From contig NZ_NIOF01000002.1 of the NCBI RefSeq assembly GCF_002205645.1, forward strand, positions 124,001-188,000: DNA of 64,000 nucleotides, written 5' to 3'. Source of the stretch: Roseateles aquatilis (GTDB lineage: Bacteria > Pseudomonadota > Gammaproteobacteria > Burkholderiales > Burkholderiaceae_C). This document shows positions 42,628-51,522 of the stretch, in pieces (positions within the stretch are counted from its first letter, which is position 1; every line of letters starts with the position of its first letter). The notes beneath the pieces are model-generated. The model was not told where the DNA came from and ran no database searches. It was given only the letters and a program-made list of their open reading frames with translations. The translations under genes and the position numbers were made by a program.

Positions 42628-42948
42628 ATGAAGTCGTTGATCGCCGCCCTGAGCACCGCGTTGCTGGCCACCCTGGCCCAAGCCCAAGGCGCCCCGCTGC
42701 CGCCCGCCACGGCACCGATCCCGGCCGCTCACGCCGACATGGCCGCCCCGGCGGTCAAGCCGGCCGACAAGGCGGGCAAGCACAAGGCCGCGAAGGCCAA
42801 GCCGACGAAGAAGGGCAGCAAGCACGCCGCCAAGAAGTCGCACGCGAAGAAGCATCCGCAGCACGCGTCGTCGGACAAGTCCGGCTCGAAGAAGGTCGCG
42901 AACGCCAGCAAGAACAAGCGCAACAAGGCGCGTCACGCCGCGGCGTGA
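42628..42948 (+). CDS. Small secreted Lys/His-rich protein, hypothetical
   Basis: Protein of 106 residues with a Sec signal peptide (MKSLIAALSTALLATLAQAQ, cleavage near 19-20). The mature part begins with an Ala/Pro stretch and then becomes extremely basic, dominated by Lys, His, Ala and Ser (for example KHKAAKAKPTKK and KKSHAKKHPQH), and is surely disordered. AGAAGG precedes the ATG. Similar proteins in beta-proteobacteria are uncharacterised; binding of nucleic acid, polyanion or metal is speculation. Confidence 0.78.
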   Translation: MKSLIAALSTALLATLAQAQGAPLPPATAPIPAAHADMAAPAVKPADKAGKHKAAKAKPTKKGSKHAAKKSHAKKHPQHASSDKSGSKKVANASKNKRNKARHAAA

Positions 42949-43035
42949 TCGCCGACGGGGAAGGGCGGCGCGATGCCGCGCTTTCCCGCGTCGAGGCGTC
43001 GAGGGCATTGCGCGCCACCGTCGCGACGCCCCATG

Positions 43036-43062
43036 AAAAAAGCAGCCCGAGGGCTGCTTTTT
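43036..43062. terminator. Bidirectional intrinsic terminator (efp and small secreted protein gene)
   Basis: AAAAAGCAGCC and GGCTGCTTTTT pair around a CGAG loop. Read on the minus strand, it lies 22 bp after the efp stop and ends in a T6 run, an ideal terminator. On the plus strand it lies 88 bp after the secreted protein gene and ends in T5. Confidence 0.9.
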
Positions 43063-43083
43063 CGTTGGCGGAGCCGGTGGGGC

Positions 43084-43638
43084 TCAGACGCGCTTGCGGT
43101 ACTCGTGGGTACGCGTGTCGATTTCGATGTTGTCGCCTTGCGCCACGAAGATAGGCACGGGGATTTCGAAACCGGTAGCGATCTTGGCGGGCTTCAGGAC
43201 CTTGCCCGAGGTGTCGCCCTTGACGGCCGGCTCGGTCCAGGTGACTTCGCGCACGACGCTGGTCGGCAGTTCGACGGAGATGGCCTTGCCGTCGTAGAAC
43301 ACCACTTCAACTTCCATGCTGTCCTGCAGGTAGTTGATCGCGTCGCCCATGTTCTCGGCTTCCACCTCGAACTGGTTGTACTCGGTGTCCATGAACACAT
43401 ACATCGGGTCGGCGAAGTAGGTGTAGGTGCACTCCTTCTTCTCCAGGATGATCTGGTCCATCTTGTCGTCGGCCTTGAACACGACTTCGGTGCCGGAGTT
43501 GTTCAGCAGGCTCTTCAGCTTCATGCGCACGGTCGCGGCATTGCGGCCGCCGCGGCTGTATTCCGTCTTCAGCACGACCATGGGGTCCTTGCCGTGCATG
43601 ATCACGTTGCCGGCGCGAATTTCTTGAGCGATCTTCAT
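43084..43638 (-). CDS. efp: Elongation factor P, arginine-32 type
   Basis: Translation factor (184 residues) that relieves ribosome stalling at polyproline. The tip of domain I reads [12 protein letters not shown] with Arg32 at the modification site, the form that is rhamnosylated by EarP, instead of the Lys used by EpmA/B organisms. The matching modification gene lies directly upstream at 43791-44921. The C-terminal OB domains end in [10 protein letters not shown] as usual. Confidence 0.98.
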   Translation of the reverse strand: MKIAQEIRAGNVIMHGKDPMVVLKTEYSRGGRNAATVRMKLKSLLNNSGTEVVFKADDKMDQIILEKKECTYTYFADPMYVFMDTEYNQFEVEAENMGDAINYLQDSMEVEVVFYDGKAISVELPTSVVREVTWTEPAVKGDTSGKVLKPAKIATGFEIPVPIFVAQGDNIEIDTRTHEYRKRV

Positions 43639-43790
43639 GATGATTCCGGGAAAAGGGTCCGGTCACAGTCACATGGATGCTTGCATCGATCCGAACTGTT
43701 CCGGCGGTGTGGCGCGTCCCGTGAGCAGCGCCAGGTCGCCGCGAAGCGCCTTGGGTTGTCACGCGTTGTGGACGCGAAAAGCCGCATATT

Positions 43791-44921
43791 CTAGCTTGAA
43801 AGGCCTATGGCGCGGGACGCGAACGCTTGAAGCTGGGTGGCGAGATCCGGTTGCGCGCTCAATTCGTCCCGCCAGGCGCGGGCGAGCGCGGTGGCCTCGG
43901 GCAGCGCGCGCAGGGCGCCGGCGCTGGCCTCGTCCCAGGGCGCGAGGCCGTTCCAGGCGCGCGACAGCGCGCGCCATCCGGCCGCTTGCGCCGGTGGCGC
44001 GCCCGCCAGTTGGCGGTCGAGGAAGGCCTCCAGCTTGGGGCCGTGCGCCCCGTCGTGCTGGAAGTAGATCTGCCACAGCATCGGCCGGCCGGCCCATTGC
44101 GCGCGGACGAAGGAGTCCTCGCCGCGCACGAGGTTCAGGTCGCAGGACCAGAGCAGCCGGTCGTAGTCCGCCTGCGTCAGAGGGGGCAAGGCGATCGCGC
44201 GTTGGCCGGCGCGCAGCAGCGGCGGCAACTCGGTTTGCGGCGCGCCGGGGCACAGCAGCAACAGCCAGCCGGCGCCCAGCGCGTCCAGGAACCCGGCCAG
44301 CGGCGCATGCGGGTAGGCGAAGAGGCTCAGGACCCGCTCGCCGCCAGCCGGCGCCCAGCCGCGCTCGGCCAACCAGCGCGGGGCGTCGTGGCGGTCCGAG
44401 GCATCGACCAGGAGTGGCTCGCGCAGCAAGCCACCGGTCCGCGCGGTGAAGCCGGGGTAGAAGAACCATTTGTCCAGCCCCGCGCCGGGACCGGAGAACT
44501 GCGGTGACTTCAGGCCATGGCTGCGCTCGACGTAGCTCTCCGCGCTGAGGTATTCGAGGTTGATCCACGCCGGCTTGACCGCGCGCGCCGCCATCGCGGC
44601 CACGAAGGGCGCCGGCAGCTCGCAGCCGAAGGTCTCGATCACGACGTCGCCGGGCTCGGCGTGCTCGCTGCCTGGCCAGGGCAGGCAGGCGAGGCGCTCG
44701 ACCGGCGTCGGCTGCATCCAGGCCAGCGGGCCGAGGTCGTCGCACCACAGCCGCACCTGCTCGCCACGGCCAACCAGGTCGCGCGCCAGGCGCAGGCAGA
44801 CGCCGATGTCGCCATAGTTGTCGATGACGCGGCAGAAGAGGTCCCAGGTCGCGCCGGTTTTGGCAGCAGTCCGGAGCGCAGGGCGGGTGTCGGGCAGGGG
44901 AGTCGGGGTCGCGTCGGCCAT
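43791..44921 (-). CDS. earP: EF-P arginine rhamnosyltransferase
   Basis: EarP (formerly DUF2331; 376 residues), an inverting GT-B glycosyltransferase that transfers rhamnose from dTDP-rhamnose to Arg32 of EF-P. The N-terminal catalytic segment [13 protein letters not shown] supplies the two conserved Asp residues, and [23 protein letters not shown] contains the conserved Glu of the nucleotide-sugar site. The ATG at 44921 is chosen because GATAAT (44928-44933, minus strand) lies six bases upstream, fitting a leaderless start; a GTG at 44942 is the alternative. The efp gene is 152 bp downstream. Confidence 0.95.
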   Translation of the reverse strand: MADATPTPLPDTRPALRTAAKTGATWDLFCRVIDNYGDIGVCLRLARDLVGRGEQVRLWCDDLGPLAWMQPTPVERLACLPWPGSEHAEPGDVVIETFGCELPAPFVAAMAARAVKPAWINLEYLSAESYVERSHGLKSPQFSGPGAGLDKWFFYPGFTARTGGLLREPLLVDASDRHDAPRWLAERGWAPAGGERVLSLFAYPHAPLAGFLDALGAGWLLLLCPGAPQTELPPLLRAGQRAIALPPLTQADYDRLLWSCDLNLVRGEDSFVRAQWAGRPMLWQIYFQHDGAHGPKLEAFLDRQLAGAPPAQAAGWRALSRAWNGLAPWDEASAGALRALPEATALARAWRDELSAQPDLATQLQAFASRAIGLSS

Positions 44922-44927
44922 CGAGGA

Positions 44928-44945
44928 ATTATCCGGCGGCACAAT
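44928..44945. promoter_or_regulatory. Back-to-back leaderless promoters of earP and uvrC
   Basis: GATAAT on the minus strand (44928-44933) lies six bases before the earP ATG, and CACAAT on the plus strand (44940-44945) lies eight bases before the uvrC ATG. Only six bases separate the two -10 boxes and the start codons are 32 bp apart. The -35 region of each promoter must therefore lie inside the other gene's start region. Confidence 0.65.
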
Positions 44946-44953
44946 CCCGCCCC

Positions 44954-47077
44954 ATGAGCACGACCCAACCCGGCACCAGCGAAGTGCCGGAGACGAATCC
45001 TTCCGGCGACGTTCCGTCCATGCCGACTACTCCTGCCGCCCCCGCTGATCCTGCGGCGGCCGATCCCGCGCCGACCCCGTCGCACGCCGAGGCGTGGAAC
45101 ACGCAGAGCGCAGCCATCGAGGCCGCCGAGACCCGCCGCGTCGCCGACATGGAGCAGGCGGCCCGCGACGCCCGCGAGCGCGTGCTGGCCGAGGTGCTGG
45201 CGCTGCCGGCGCTGCCTGGGGTCTATCGCTACTTCGACGCGCAGGATCAGGTGCTCTACGTCGGCAAGGCGAAGAACCTGAAGCGGCGTGTTTCGAGCTA
45301 CTTCCAGAAGGACCACGGCGGCACGCGCATCGGCATGATGATCGCGCGCATCGCGCGGCTGGAGACGACGGTGGTGCGCACCGAAGCCGAGGCGCTGCTG
45401 CTTGAGAACAACCTGATCAAGGCGCTCAACCCGCGGTTCAACATCCTGTTCCGCGACGACAAGAGCTACCCCTACCTGCGCCTGTCCGGCCACGCGTGGC
45501 CGCGCATCAGCTACTACCGCGGCGCGGTCGATCGACGCCATCGCTACTTCGGCCCGTTCCCGAGCGCCTGGGCGGTGAAGGAGTCGATCCAGCTGATCCA
45601 GAAGGTCTTCCGGCTGCGCACCTGCGAGGACACTGTCTTCAATAACCGCAGCCGCCCCTGCCTGCTGTACCAGATCCATCGTTGCACCGGGCCCTGCGTG
45701 CCCGAGGGGCAGACCGAGGAGTACCGCCGCAACGTCAGCAACGCGGAGCGTTTCCTGCTCGGCGAGACACAGGAGGTGATGGACGGCCTGCAGGCGCAGA
45801 TGATGCAGCACGCCGAGCGCTTCGAGTACGAGCTCGCGGCCGAGCTGCGCAACCAGATCACCGCGCTGTCCAAGGTGCTGCAGCAGCAGGCCGTCGACGA
45901 GAACAGCGCGACCGGCCGCGACCGCGATGTCGACATCCTGGCGGTGAAGCTGCAGGGCGGCCGGGCCTGTGTGAACCTGGCGATGGTGCGCGGCGGCCGG
46001 CATCTGGGCGATCGCGCCTACTTCCCGAAGCACGTCGACGACGCGACCGCGGTGCGCCTGCTCGACGACGAGGACCTGACGCCGGCCGAAGGCGACACGA
46101 GCGTCGAGCCGCCCAGCCCGGAGCGTCTGGTGCTGGAGGCCTTCATCGCGCAGCACTACCTGGAGATGTCGGTGCCGTCGCTGCTGGTGCTGTCGCACCC
46201 GGTCGACGGCGCGCTGGCCGAGGCGCTCAGCCTGCAGGCCGGCTATCGCGTCACGACGCAGGCGCAGCCGCGCGGCCAGCGCCGCATCTGGCAGGAGATG
46301 TGCGCGAAGGGCGCGGAGCTGGCCCTGGCCCGGCTGCTGTCGGAGGAAGGCTCGCAGCAGGCCCGCACGCGCGCGCTGGTCGATGCGCTGGACCTCAGCG
46401 TCGTCGAGCTGGACAAGTTCCGGATCGAGTGCTTCGACATCAGCCACACCGCCGGCGAGGCGACGCAGGCGTCCTGCGTGGTCTTCGAGGGCCATCAGAT
46501 GCAGAGCAGCCAGTACCGCCGCTTCAACATCGAGGGCATCACCGGCGGCGACGATTACGCCGCGATGCGGCAAGTGCTGACACGCCGTTACAGCAAGATG
46601 GCCGAGGCCGCTCAGAATGGCACCGGCCGTCTGCCCGACCTGGTGCTGGTGGACGGCGGCAAGGGCCAGGTGTCGATGGCGCGCGAGGTCTTCGAGGAGC
46701 TCGGGCTGGACCTGGGGCTGATCGTCGGTGTCGAGAAGGGCGAGGGCCGCAAGGTCGGTCTGGAGGAGCTGGTCTTCGCGGATGGGCGCGAGAAGGTCTA
46801 CCTCGGTCGCGACTCGGCGGCGCTGATGCTGGTCGCGCAGATCCGGGACGAGGCGCACCGCTTCGCCATCACCGGCATGCGGGCCAAGCGCGCGTCGATC
46901 CGCACCGGCGGCTCGCGGCTGGAGGACGTGCCCGGCGTCGGGCCCAAGAAGCGCGCGCAGTTGCTGCAGCGCTTCGGCGGCGTGCGCGGCGTGGCCGGTG
47001 CGAGCGTCGAGGAGCTGGCGAACGTGAAGGGCATCTCGCGCGAGTTGGCTGAAGAGATCTATCGCGCGCTGCATTGA
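44954..47077 (+). CDS. uvrC: Excinuclease ABC subunit C
   Basis: Nucleotide-excision-repair nuclease (707 residues) that makes both incisions with UvrB. The order is GIY-YIG domain from about 86 ([26 protein letters not shown]), Cys-rich region ([28 protein letters not shown]), UVR motif, RNase H-like domain ([19 protein letters not shown]) and C-terminal helix-hairpin-helix pair ([13 protein letters not shown]). The first 75 residues are a Pro/Ala/Thr-rich extension absent from E. coli UvrC. CACAAT sits eight bases before the ATG. Confidence 0.97.
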   Translation: MSTTQPGTSEVPETNPSGDVPSMPTTPAAPADPAAADPAPTPSHAEAWNTQSAAIEAAETRRVADMEQAARDARERVLAEVLALPALPGVYRYFDAQDQVLYVGKAKNLKRRVSSYFQKDHGGTRIGMMIARIARLETTVVRTEAEALLLENNLIKALNPRFNILFRDDKSYPYLRLSGHAWPRISYYRGAVDRRHRYFGPFPSAWAVKESIQLIQKVFRLRTCEDTVFNNRSRPCLLYQIHRCTGPCVPEGQTEEYRRNVSNAERFLLGETQEVMDGLQAQMMQHAERFEYELAAELRNQITALSKVLQQQAVDENSATGRDRDVDILAVKLQGGRACVNLAMVRGGRHLGDRAYFPKHVDDATAVRLLDDEDLTPAEGDTSVEPPSPERLVLEAFIAQHYLEMSVPSLLVLSHPVDGALAEALSLQAGYRVTTQAQPRGQRRIWQEMCAKGAELALARLLSEEGSQQARTRALVDALDLSVVELDKFRIECFDISHTAGEATQASCVVFEGHQMQSSQYRRFNIEGITGGDDYAAMRQVLTRRYSKMAEAAQNGTGRLPDLVLVDGGKGQVSMAREVFEELGLDLGLIVGVEKGEGRKVGLEELVFADGREKVYLGRDSAALMLVAQIRDEAHRFAITGMRAKRASIRTGGSRLEDVPGVGPKKRAQLLQRFGGVRGVAGASVEELANVKGISRELAEEIYRALH

Positions 47078-47147
47078 CGGCGCCGCGAGGCGGGCGTCCC
47101 CGGTCCGTGGAACGGTGGCGGGCGTGATGATGTTGTTGGGATCGAGC

Positions 47148-47735
47148 ATGAACGAGATGAATGGAAGCACCGGCCTGTCCGGCAAAGCGGTGACACGTGG
47201 GGCAGGGCCGCATCGCAGTTGGCGTCGAGGCTCGCATTGGGCGGCGAAGCTCGCCGTCGCGTTGGTGCTGGCGGGCTGTGGTAGTCCGACGCCGCGAGCG
47301 CCCTCGGCGCCTGCGCCCGAACCGGCGCGATCCGTGCCGGTGGCGCCCGTGGCGACGCCCGCCGCGGCCGGGCCGCAGCGCGGCCTGCCGCTGGCCGCGC
47401 CGCATGCGGTGTCCAGCCATGAGGACTTGCGCCGGCAGGCCGCCGAGCGCATGGTCGCCGCCAATCCCGACGGCACCTACATGGGCGAGGTGCCGGCGGT
47501 GCTGCTGGCGATCCCGGTGCTGGAGGTCGAGCTCAACCGCGACGGCAGCGTGAAGGCCATCCGCGTGCTGCGTCGTCCGAGCCAGGCCGAGGACACCATC
47601 GAGCTGGCGATCGCCGCCGTCCGCAAGGCCGCGCCGTATGGCGACGTGAGCCGCCTGCCGCATCCGTGGAAGTTCAACGAGGTGTTCCTCTTCGACGACG
47701 ACCGCCGCTTCAAGCCGCGCACCCTCGACGATTAA
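47148..47735 (+). CDS. Lipoprotein with TonB C-terminal-like domain
   Basis: Protein of 195 residues. A lipoprotein signal with lipobox LAGC ends near residue 43 after an unusually long, basic N-region; the true start is uncertain (47148 ATG chosen; 47127 ATG and 47115 GTG also in frame). A Pro/Ala linker follows. Residues 115-185 (LEVELNRDGSVKAIRVLRRPS onward) look like the TonB/energy-transducer C-terminal fold. It probably lies in the periplasm. Its place between uvrC and pgsA recurs in Burkholderiales; function unknown. Confidence 0.8.
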   Translation: MNEMNGSTGLSGKAVTRGAGPHRSWRRGSHWAAKLAVALVLAGCGSPTPRAPSAPAPEPARSVPVAPVATPAAAGPQRGLPLAAPHAVSSHEDLRRQAAERMVAANPDGTYMGEVPAVLLAIPVLEVELNRDGSVKAIRVLRRPSQAEDTIELAIAAVRKAAPYGDVSRLPHPWKFNEVFLFDDDRRFKPRTLDD

Positions 47736-47774
47736 GAGGCGCCGGCGCGTGAAACGTGGGCACAATGCCGCACC

Positions 47775-48341
47775 ATGTTCCTGACGCTGCCTACCCTGCT
47801 GACCTGGGCCCGCATCGTGGCCATCCCGCTGATCGTCGGGGTGTTCCATCTGCAGATGGCCCCTGCCCATCAGAACCTGCTGGCCACCGTTCTTTTCATC
47901 ACGGTGGCGTTGACCGACTGGGCGGACGGCTACCTCGCGCGCAAGCTGAACCAGACCTCGTCCTTCGGCGCGTTCCTGGATCCGGTGGCGGACAAGTTCC
48001 TCGTCTGCGCGGCGCTGCTCGTGCTGCTGGAGCAACAGCGCGTCGACGCGCTGGTGGCGCTGGTGATCGTGGGGCGGGAGATCGCGATCTCCGCGCTGCG
48101 CGAGTGGATGGCGCAGATCGGCGCGTCGCGCTCGGTCGCGGTGCACGTGCTGGGCAAGGTCAAGACGACGGTGCAGATGGTTGCCATCCCGTTCCTGCTG
48201 TACGACGGCCTGCTGTTCGGCATGATCAACACGCGGCTGTGGGGCACCTGGCTGATCTATCTGGCGGCGGTGCTGACCATCTGGTCGATGGTCTATTACC
48301 TGCAGAAGGCGCTGCCCGAGATCCGCGCCAAGGCGCGCTGA
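47775..48341 (+). CDS. pgsA: CDP-diacylglycerol-glycerol-3-phosphate 3-phosphatidyltransferase
   Basis: Inner-membrane enzyme (188 residues) that makes phosphatidylglycerol phosphate, the first step to phosphatidylglycerol and cardiolipin. The CDP-alcohol phosphotransferase motif DWADGYLARKLNQTSSFGAF followed by LDPVADK (catalytic Asp residues) is intact at about 55-80. CACAAT at 47761-47766 lies eight bases before the ATG and no ribosome site is visible. Confidence 0.97.
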   Translation: MFLTLPTLLTWARIVAIPLIVGVFHLQMAPAHQNLLATVLFITVALTDWADGYLARKLNQTSSFGAFLDPVADKFLVCAALLVLLEQQRVDALVALVIVGREIAISALREWMAQIGASRSVAVHVLGKVKTTVQMVAIPFLLYDGLLFGMINTRLWGTWLIYLAAVLTIWSMVYYLQKALPEIRAKAR

Positions 48342-48633
48342 GGGCCGGCCACGTGACGGTCCGCGGCCGGCATGGAGCGCATCCGGCGGCATCGCGCCAT
48401 CCCCTGGGCGACAAGCGGGCGCGCCCTTTGTATCGGGACTTCTCCCTGATCGGTCGCGCGCCGCAATGCGTCTAGAATCCGCTTCCCGCGCTGCTCCGGG
48501 CGGTCATCGAGATGCAGTTCAACGCGTGCATCCGTCCTGGAGTCCGCGACCGGATCGGCGTCCGGCGATGTTTGTCCAGAGGGCCTGCGGGCCGGACGCG
48601 TCGCCGCGGTGAAACCAAAGAGGGGGTACCTTC
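48342..48633 (+). promoter_or_regulatory. 292-bp hupB upstream region with candidate -10
   Basis: No gene is seen. TAGAAT at 48473-48478 (context TCTAGAATCC) is a likely -10 for hupB, giving a leader of about 150 nt that ends in AGAGGGGG ahead of the GTG start. The -35 could not be fixed. No terminator for pgsA is obvious. Confidence 0.45.
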
Positions 48634-48906
48634 GTGAACAAGTCCGAATTGATCGAGCACATCGCCAAGCAGGCGGACATCTCCAAGGCCGCCGCGGGGC
48701 GTGCGCTGGAAGCGGTGATCGGTGGTGTGAAGACGACGCTCAAGAAGAACGGGACCGTGTCGCTGGTGGGGTTCGGTACCTTCAGCGTCACCAAGCGCGC
48801 CGCGCGCACCGGCCGCAACCCGCGTACCAACGAAGCGATCAAGATCAAGTCGGCGAAGGTCCCCAAGTTCCGTCCGGGCAAGGCCCTGAAGGACGCGGTG
48901 AACTGA
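48634..48906 (+). CDS. hupB: HU family DNA-binding protein
   Basis: Nucleoid protein of 90 residues. [25 protein letters not shown] is the helical dimerisation part. [22 protein letters not shown] is the DNA-bending beta arm with the proline-tipped RNP loop. The GTG at 48634 has a strong AGAGGGGG upstream. Confidence 0.97.
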   Translation: MNKSELIEHIAKQADISKAAAGRALEAVIGGVKTTLKKNGTVSLVGFGTFSVTKRAARTGRNPRTNEAIKIKSAKVPKFRPGKALKDAVN

Positions 48907-48973
48907 ACGGTCGATGCCGGACCTGCCGTCGCGCGAGCGGCGGCGCGGGCCGGTGGCGACAGCAAGAATCCTC

Positions 48974-49049
48974 GGGCGCTTAGCTCAGTTGGTAGAGCGG
49001 CTCCTTTACACGGAGTAGGTCGGCGGTTCGAGACCGTCAGCGCCCACCA
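48974..49049 (+). tRNA. tRNA-Val(UAC)
   Basis: Complete cloverleaf: acceptor GGGCGCT pairs with AGCGCCC, D-arm TAGCTCAGTTGGTAGAGC, anticodon loop TTTACAC (anticodon TAC), T-arm GGTTCGAGACC, and encoded ACCA end. It lies 67 bp after hupB. Confidence 0.97.
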
Positions 49050-49059
49050 TTCCCGAGGC

Positions 49060-49065
49060 TAGAAT
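49060..49065 (+). promoter_or_regulatory. Candidate -10 box upstream of ppiD
   Basis: TAGAAT in the context GGCTAGAATGCC lies between tRNA-Val and ppiD, 133 bp before the ppiD ATG. A strong hairpin at 49075-49100 directly follows, so this promoter, if used, would have to read through it. Confidence 0.35.
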
Positions 49066-49074
49066 GCCGCGGCG

Positions 49075-49100
49075 CAAAGGCGAACCCAGGTTCGCCTTTG
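49075..49100 (+). terminator. Intrinsic terminator after tRNA-Val
   Basis: CAAAGGCGAAC (49075-49085) and GTTCGCCTTTG (49090-49100) form a perfect 11-bp stem with a CCAG loop, 25 bp after the tRNA, followed by TCGT. Confidence 0.75.
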
Positions 49101-49198
49101 TCGTATGTGACGCCGCCCGTCCGGGCGGCGGCAGCGCGTGGCCGGATGTCGCCGATGTCCGGACGTGTTGTCTCTCTCGCGATGACCTGAGGTTGTTG

Positions 49199-51112
49199 AT
49201 GTTTGATTTCGTACGCAAGCACACCCGGCTGTTTCAGTTCGTGCTGCTCATCCTGATCCTGCCGTCCTTCGTGCTGCTGGGTGTGGAGGGCTACAGCCGC
49301 TTCCTGGATGGCAGCAACGCCGCCATCGCGACCGTCGACGGCGCCAAGATCACGCAGGCCGAATGGGATGCCGCGCAGCGCCAGCAGGTCGAGCGCATGC
49401 GCGCGCAGATGCCCACCGCTGACCCCAAGCTGCTCGACTCGCCCGAGCTGCGCAAGAACGTGCTGGAGAACCTGGTGCGCGAACGCGTGCTGGCGGCCGT
49501 CGTGCGCAATGAGCATCGCAGCATCAGCGACAAGCAGCTCGAAGACATCATCCGCACCGACCCGCAACTGGCCGCGCTGCGCGGCCCCGAGGCCAAGGCC
49601 ATCCTGGCCGCCCAGGGCATGACCGTCGACAGCTTCCTGGTGCGTCTGCGCCAGGAGCTGGAGATGAACTCGGTGCTGGCCCCGGTGGCGCAGAGCTCGC
49701 TGCCGACGCAGGCCAGCGCCGGTCTCGCCTTCGACGCGCTGCTGCAGCAGCGCGAGTTGCAGTTCCAGGGCTTCGCCGCCAAGGACTTCGCCGCGACGCT
49801 GAAGCCGACGGATGCCGACCTGGAGACCTATTACAAGGATCCGAAGGTGTCGGTGAAGTTCCAGTTGCCGGAGAGCGCCGACATCGAATACGTCGCGCTG
49901 GACCAGTCCGCGCTGCAGGCCGGTGTCACGGTCAATCCGGACGACGTGCAGAAGTTCTACAAGGAAAACTCTGCCCGCTTCACGCTCGCCGAGGAGCGTC
50001 GCGCGAGCCACATCCTGGTGAAGGCCGGCGCCGACATGTCCGCCGCGGACAAGGCCAAGGCGAAGGCCAAGGCCGAGCAACTGCTGGCCGACGCCCGCAA
50101 GAACCCGGCCGGCTTCGCCGACCTGGCGCGCAAGAACTCCGACGACCCGGGCTCCGCCGAGCGTGGTGGCGATCTGGATTACTTCGGCAAGGGCGCGATG
50201 GTCAAGCCGTTTGAGGACGCCGTCTACGCGCTGAAGAAGGGCGAGATCAGCAACGTGGTGCAGTCTGATTTCGGTTATCACATCATCATGTTGACCGACG
50301 TGCGTGGCGGCGAGCTGCGCCCGTTCGACTCGGTCAAGGCCGAGATCGAAGCCGACCTGCGCAAGCAGCTGGCGCAAAAGCGTTACACCGAGCTGGCCGA
50401 GGACTTCGGCAACACGGTCTACGAGCAGAGCGACAGCCTCAAGCCGGCGGCCGACAAGTTCAAGCTGACGATCCAGAAGGCGACCGTGCAACGCAAGCCG
50501 GCGCCGGGTGCGACCGGTCCGCTGGCCTCGCAGAAGCTGCTGGACGCGGTGTTCACCGGTGACTCGCTGAACAACAAGCGCAACACCGAAGCGATCGAGG
50601 CCGGCGGCAACCAGTTGGTGTCGGCGCGCGTCGTCAAGCACAACGCGGCCCGCCTGCCGGCGCTGGCCGACGTGAAGGCGGCGGTGGCCGCCGCGTGGGT
50701 CGGTGACCATGCCGCGCAGGCCGCCGTGAAGGCCGGCCAGGCGCGCCTGGCCGAGCTGCAGAAGGGCGGCGGCGATGCCAAGGGCCTGAGCGAGCCGCTG
50801 ACGGTGTCTCGTGCCAAGCCGGGTCCGCTGCCGCAGAAGGCGCTGGACCAGGTGATGCGTGCCGACGCTGGCAAGCTGCCGGCGTACGTGGGCGTTGATG
50901 CCGGCGAGGGCAACTTCCTGGTCGTGCGCATCGCCAAGGTGCTGCCGCGCGACCCGGCGCTGATCGACGCCACGCGCGCCGCCAGCCAGTACGCGCAGGC
51001 GTGGGGCGCTGCCGAAATGCAGAGCTACTACAACGTGCTGAAGGCCGAATACAAGGCCACGATCAAGCCGGCGGCGTTGAAGGCGACCGCGGCCTCCGCA
51101 CCGGTCAACTGA
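49199..51112 (+). CDS. ppiD: Periplasmic folding chaperone / peptidyl-prolyl isomerase PpiD
   Basis: Protein of 637 residues, anchored in the inner membrane by one N-terminal helix (LFQFVLLILILPSFVLLGVEG, about 11-31), with a SurA-like N-domain and a parvulin domain at about 262-355 (RRASHILVK, ARKNSDDPGSAERGGDLDYFGKGAMV, FGYHIIMLTD). It assists outer-membrane protein folding at the Sec exit. GAGG precedes the ATG at 49199; an ORF open back to 49064 crosses the terminator and is not used. Confidence 0.95.
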   Translation: MFDFVRKHTRLFQFVLLILILPSFVLLGVEGYSRFLDGSNAAIATVDGAKITQAEWDAAQRQQVERMRAQMPTADPKLLDSPELRKNVLENLVRERVLAAVVRNEHRSISDKQLEDIIRTDPQLAALRGPEAKAILAAQGMTVDSFLVRLRQELEMNSVLAPVAQSSLPTQASAGLAFDALLQQRELQFQGFAAKDFAATLKPTDADLETYYKDPKVSVKFQLPESADIEYVALDQSALQAGVTVNPDDVQKFYKENSARFTLAEERRASHILVKAGADMSAADKAKAKAKAEQLLADARKNPAGFADLARKNSDDPGSAERGGDLDYFGKGAMVKPFEDAVYALKKGEISNVVQSDFGYHIIMLTDVRGGELRPFDSVKAEIEADLRKQLAQKRYTELAEDFGNTVYEQSDSLKPAADKFKLTIQKATVQRKPAPGATGPLASQKLLDAVFTGDSLNNKRNTEAIEAGGNQLVSARVVKHNAARLPALADVKAAVAAAWVGDHAAQAAVKAGQARLAELQKGGGDAKGLSEPLTVSRAKPGPLPQKALDQVMRADAGKLPAYVGVDAGEGNFLVVRIAKVLPRDPALIDATRAASQYAQAWGAAEMQSYYNVLKAEYKATIKPAALKATAASAPVN

Positions 51113-51216
51113 CCGGCGCGAGGGAAGCGCTGGACGGGTCTCTGAAGAATATTCAAAAGATCCCCAGAAAGTGCTTCCCACAGAGGAGAATTTCAGCCAT
51201 AATCTAAGGCTTCTCC

Positions 51217-51293
51217 GGTGGCTATAGCTCAGTTGGTAGAGTCCCAGATTGTGATTCTGGTTGTCGTGGGTTCGAGTCCCATTAGCCACCCCA
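51217..51293 (+). tRNA. tRNA-His(GUG)
   Basis: Acceptor GTGGCTA pairs with TAGCCAC, preceded by the extra G-1 (51217) that pairs with discriminator C73, the hallmark of tRNA-His. The anticodon is GTG in GATTGTGATTC and the CCA end is encoded. Confidence 0.97.
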
Positions 51294-51302
51294 CCGAATA
51301 AG

Positions 51303-51342
51303 AAACGCCGACAGGATTCAGGTCCTGTCGGCGTTTTGTTTT
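51303..51342 (+). terminator. Intrinsic terminator after tRNA-His
   Basis: AAACGCCGACAGGA (51303-51316) and TCCTGTCGGCGTTT (51323-51336) form a perfect 14-bp stem with a 6-nt loop, followed by TGTTTT. It starts nine bases after the tRNA. Confidence 0.93.
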
Positions 51343-51522
51343 GTGCGTCGATTTGCGCGACAGAACGGGAGCGTCGGGAGATGTCACGCGGCGCGGCAAG
51401 GCGCGCCTCTCGCAGTTCGTCGAGTGGCGTTGATTGCCTTGGGATGGGGTGCGGTCAATGGCTGCGATTCAGCAGCTGGTAGCAGCCCGGGTTGCGCGGC
51501 GGCGCGTCACGCGCGCCAGGCG

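Noticed and set aside
49064-49198. N-terminal extension of ppiD from an upstream start
   Set aside because: It would cross the tRNA-Val terminator hairpin and place non-hydrophobic residues before the membrane anchor. The ATG at 49199 has a GAGG site.
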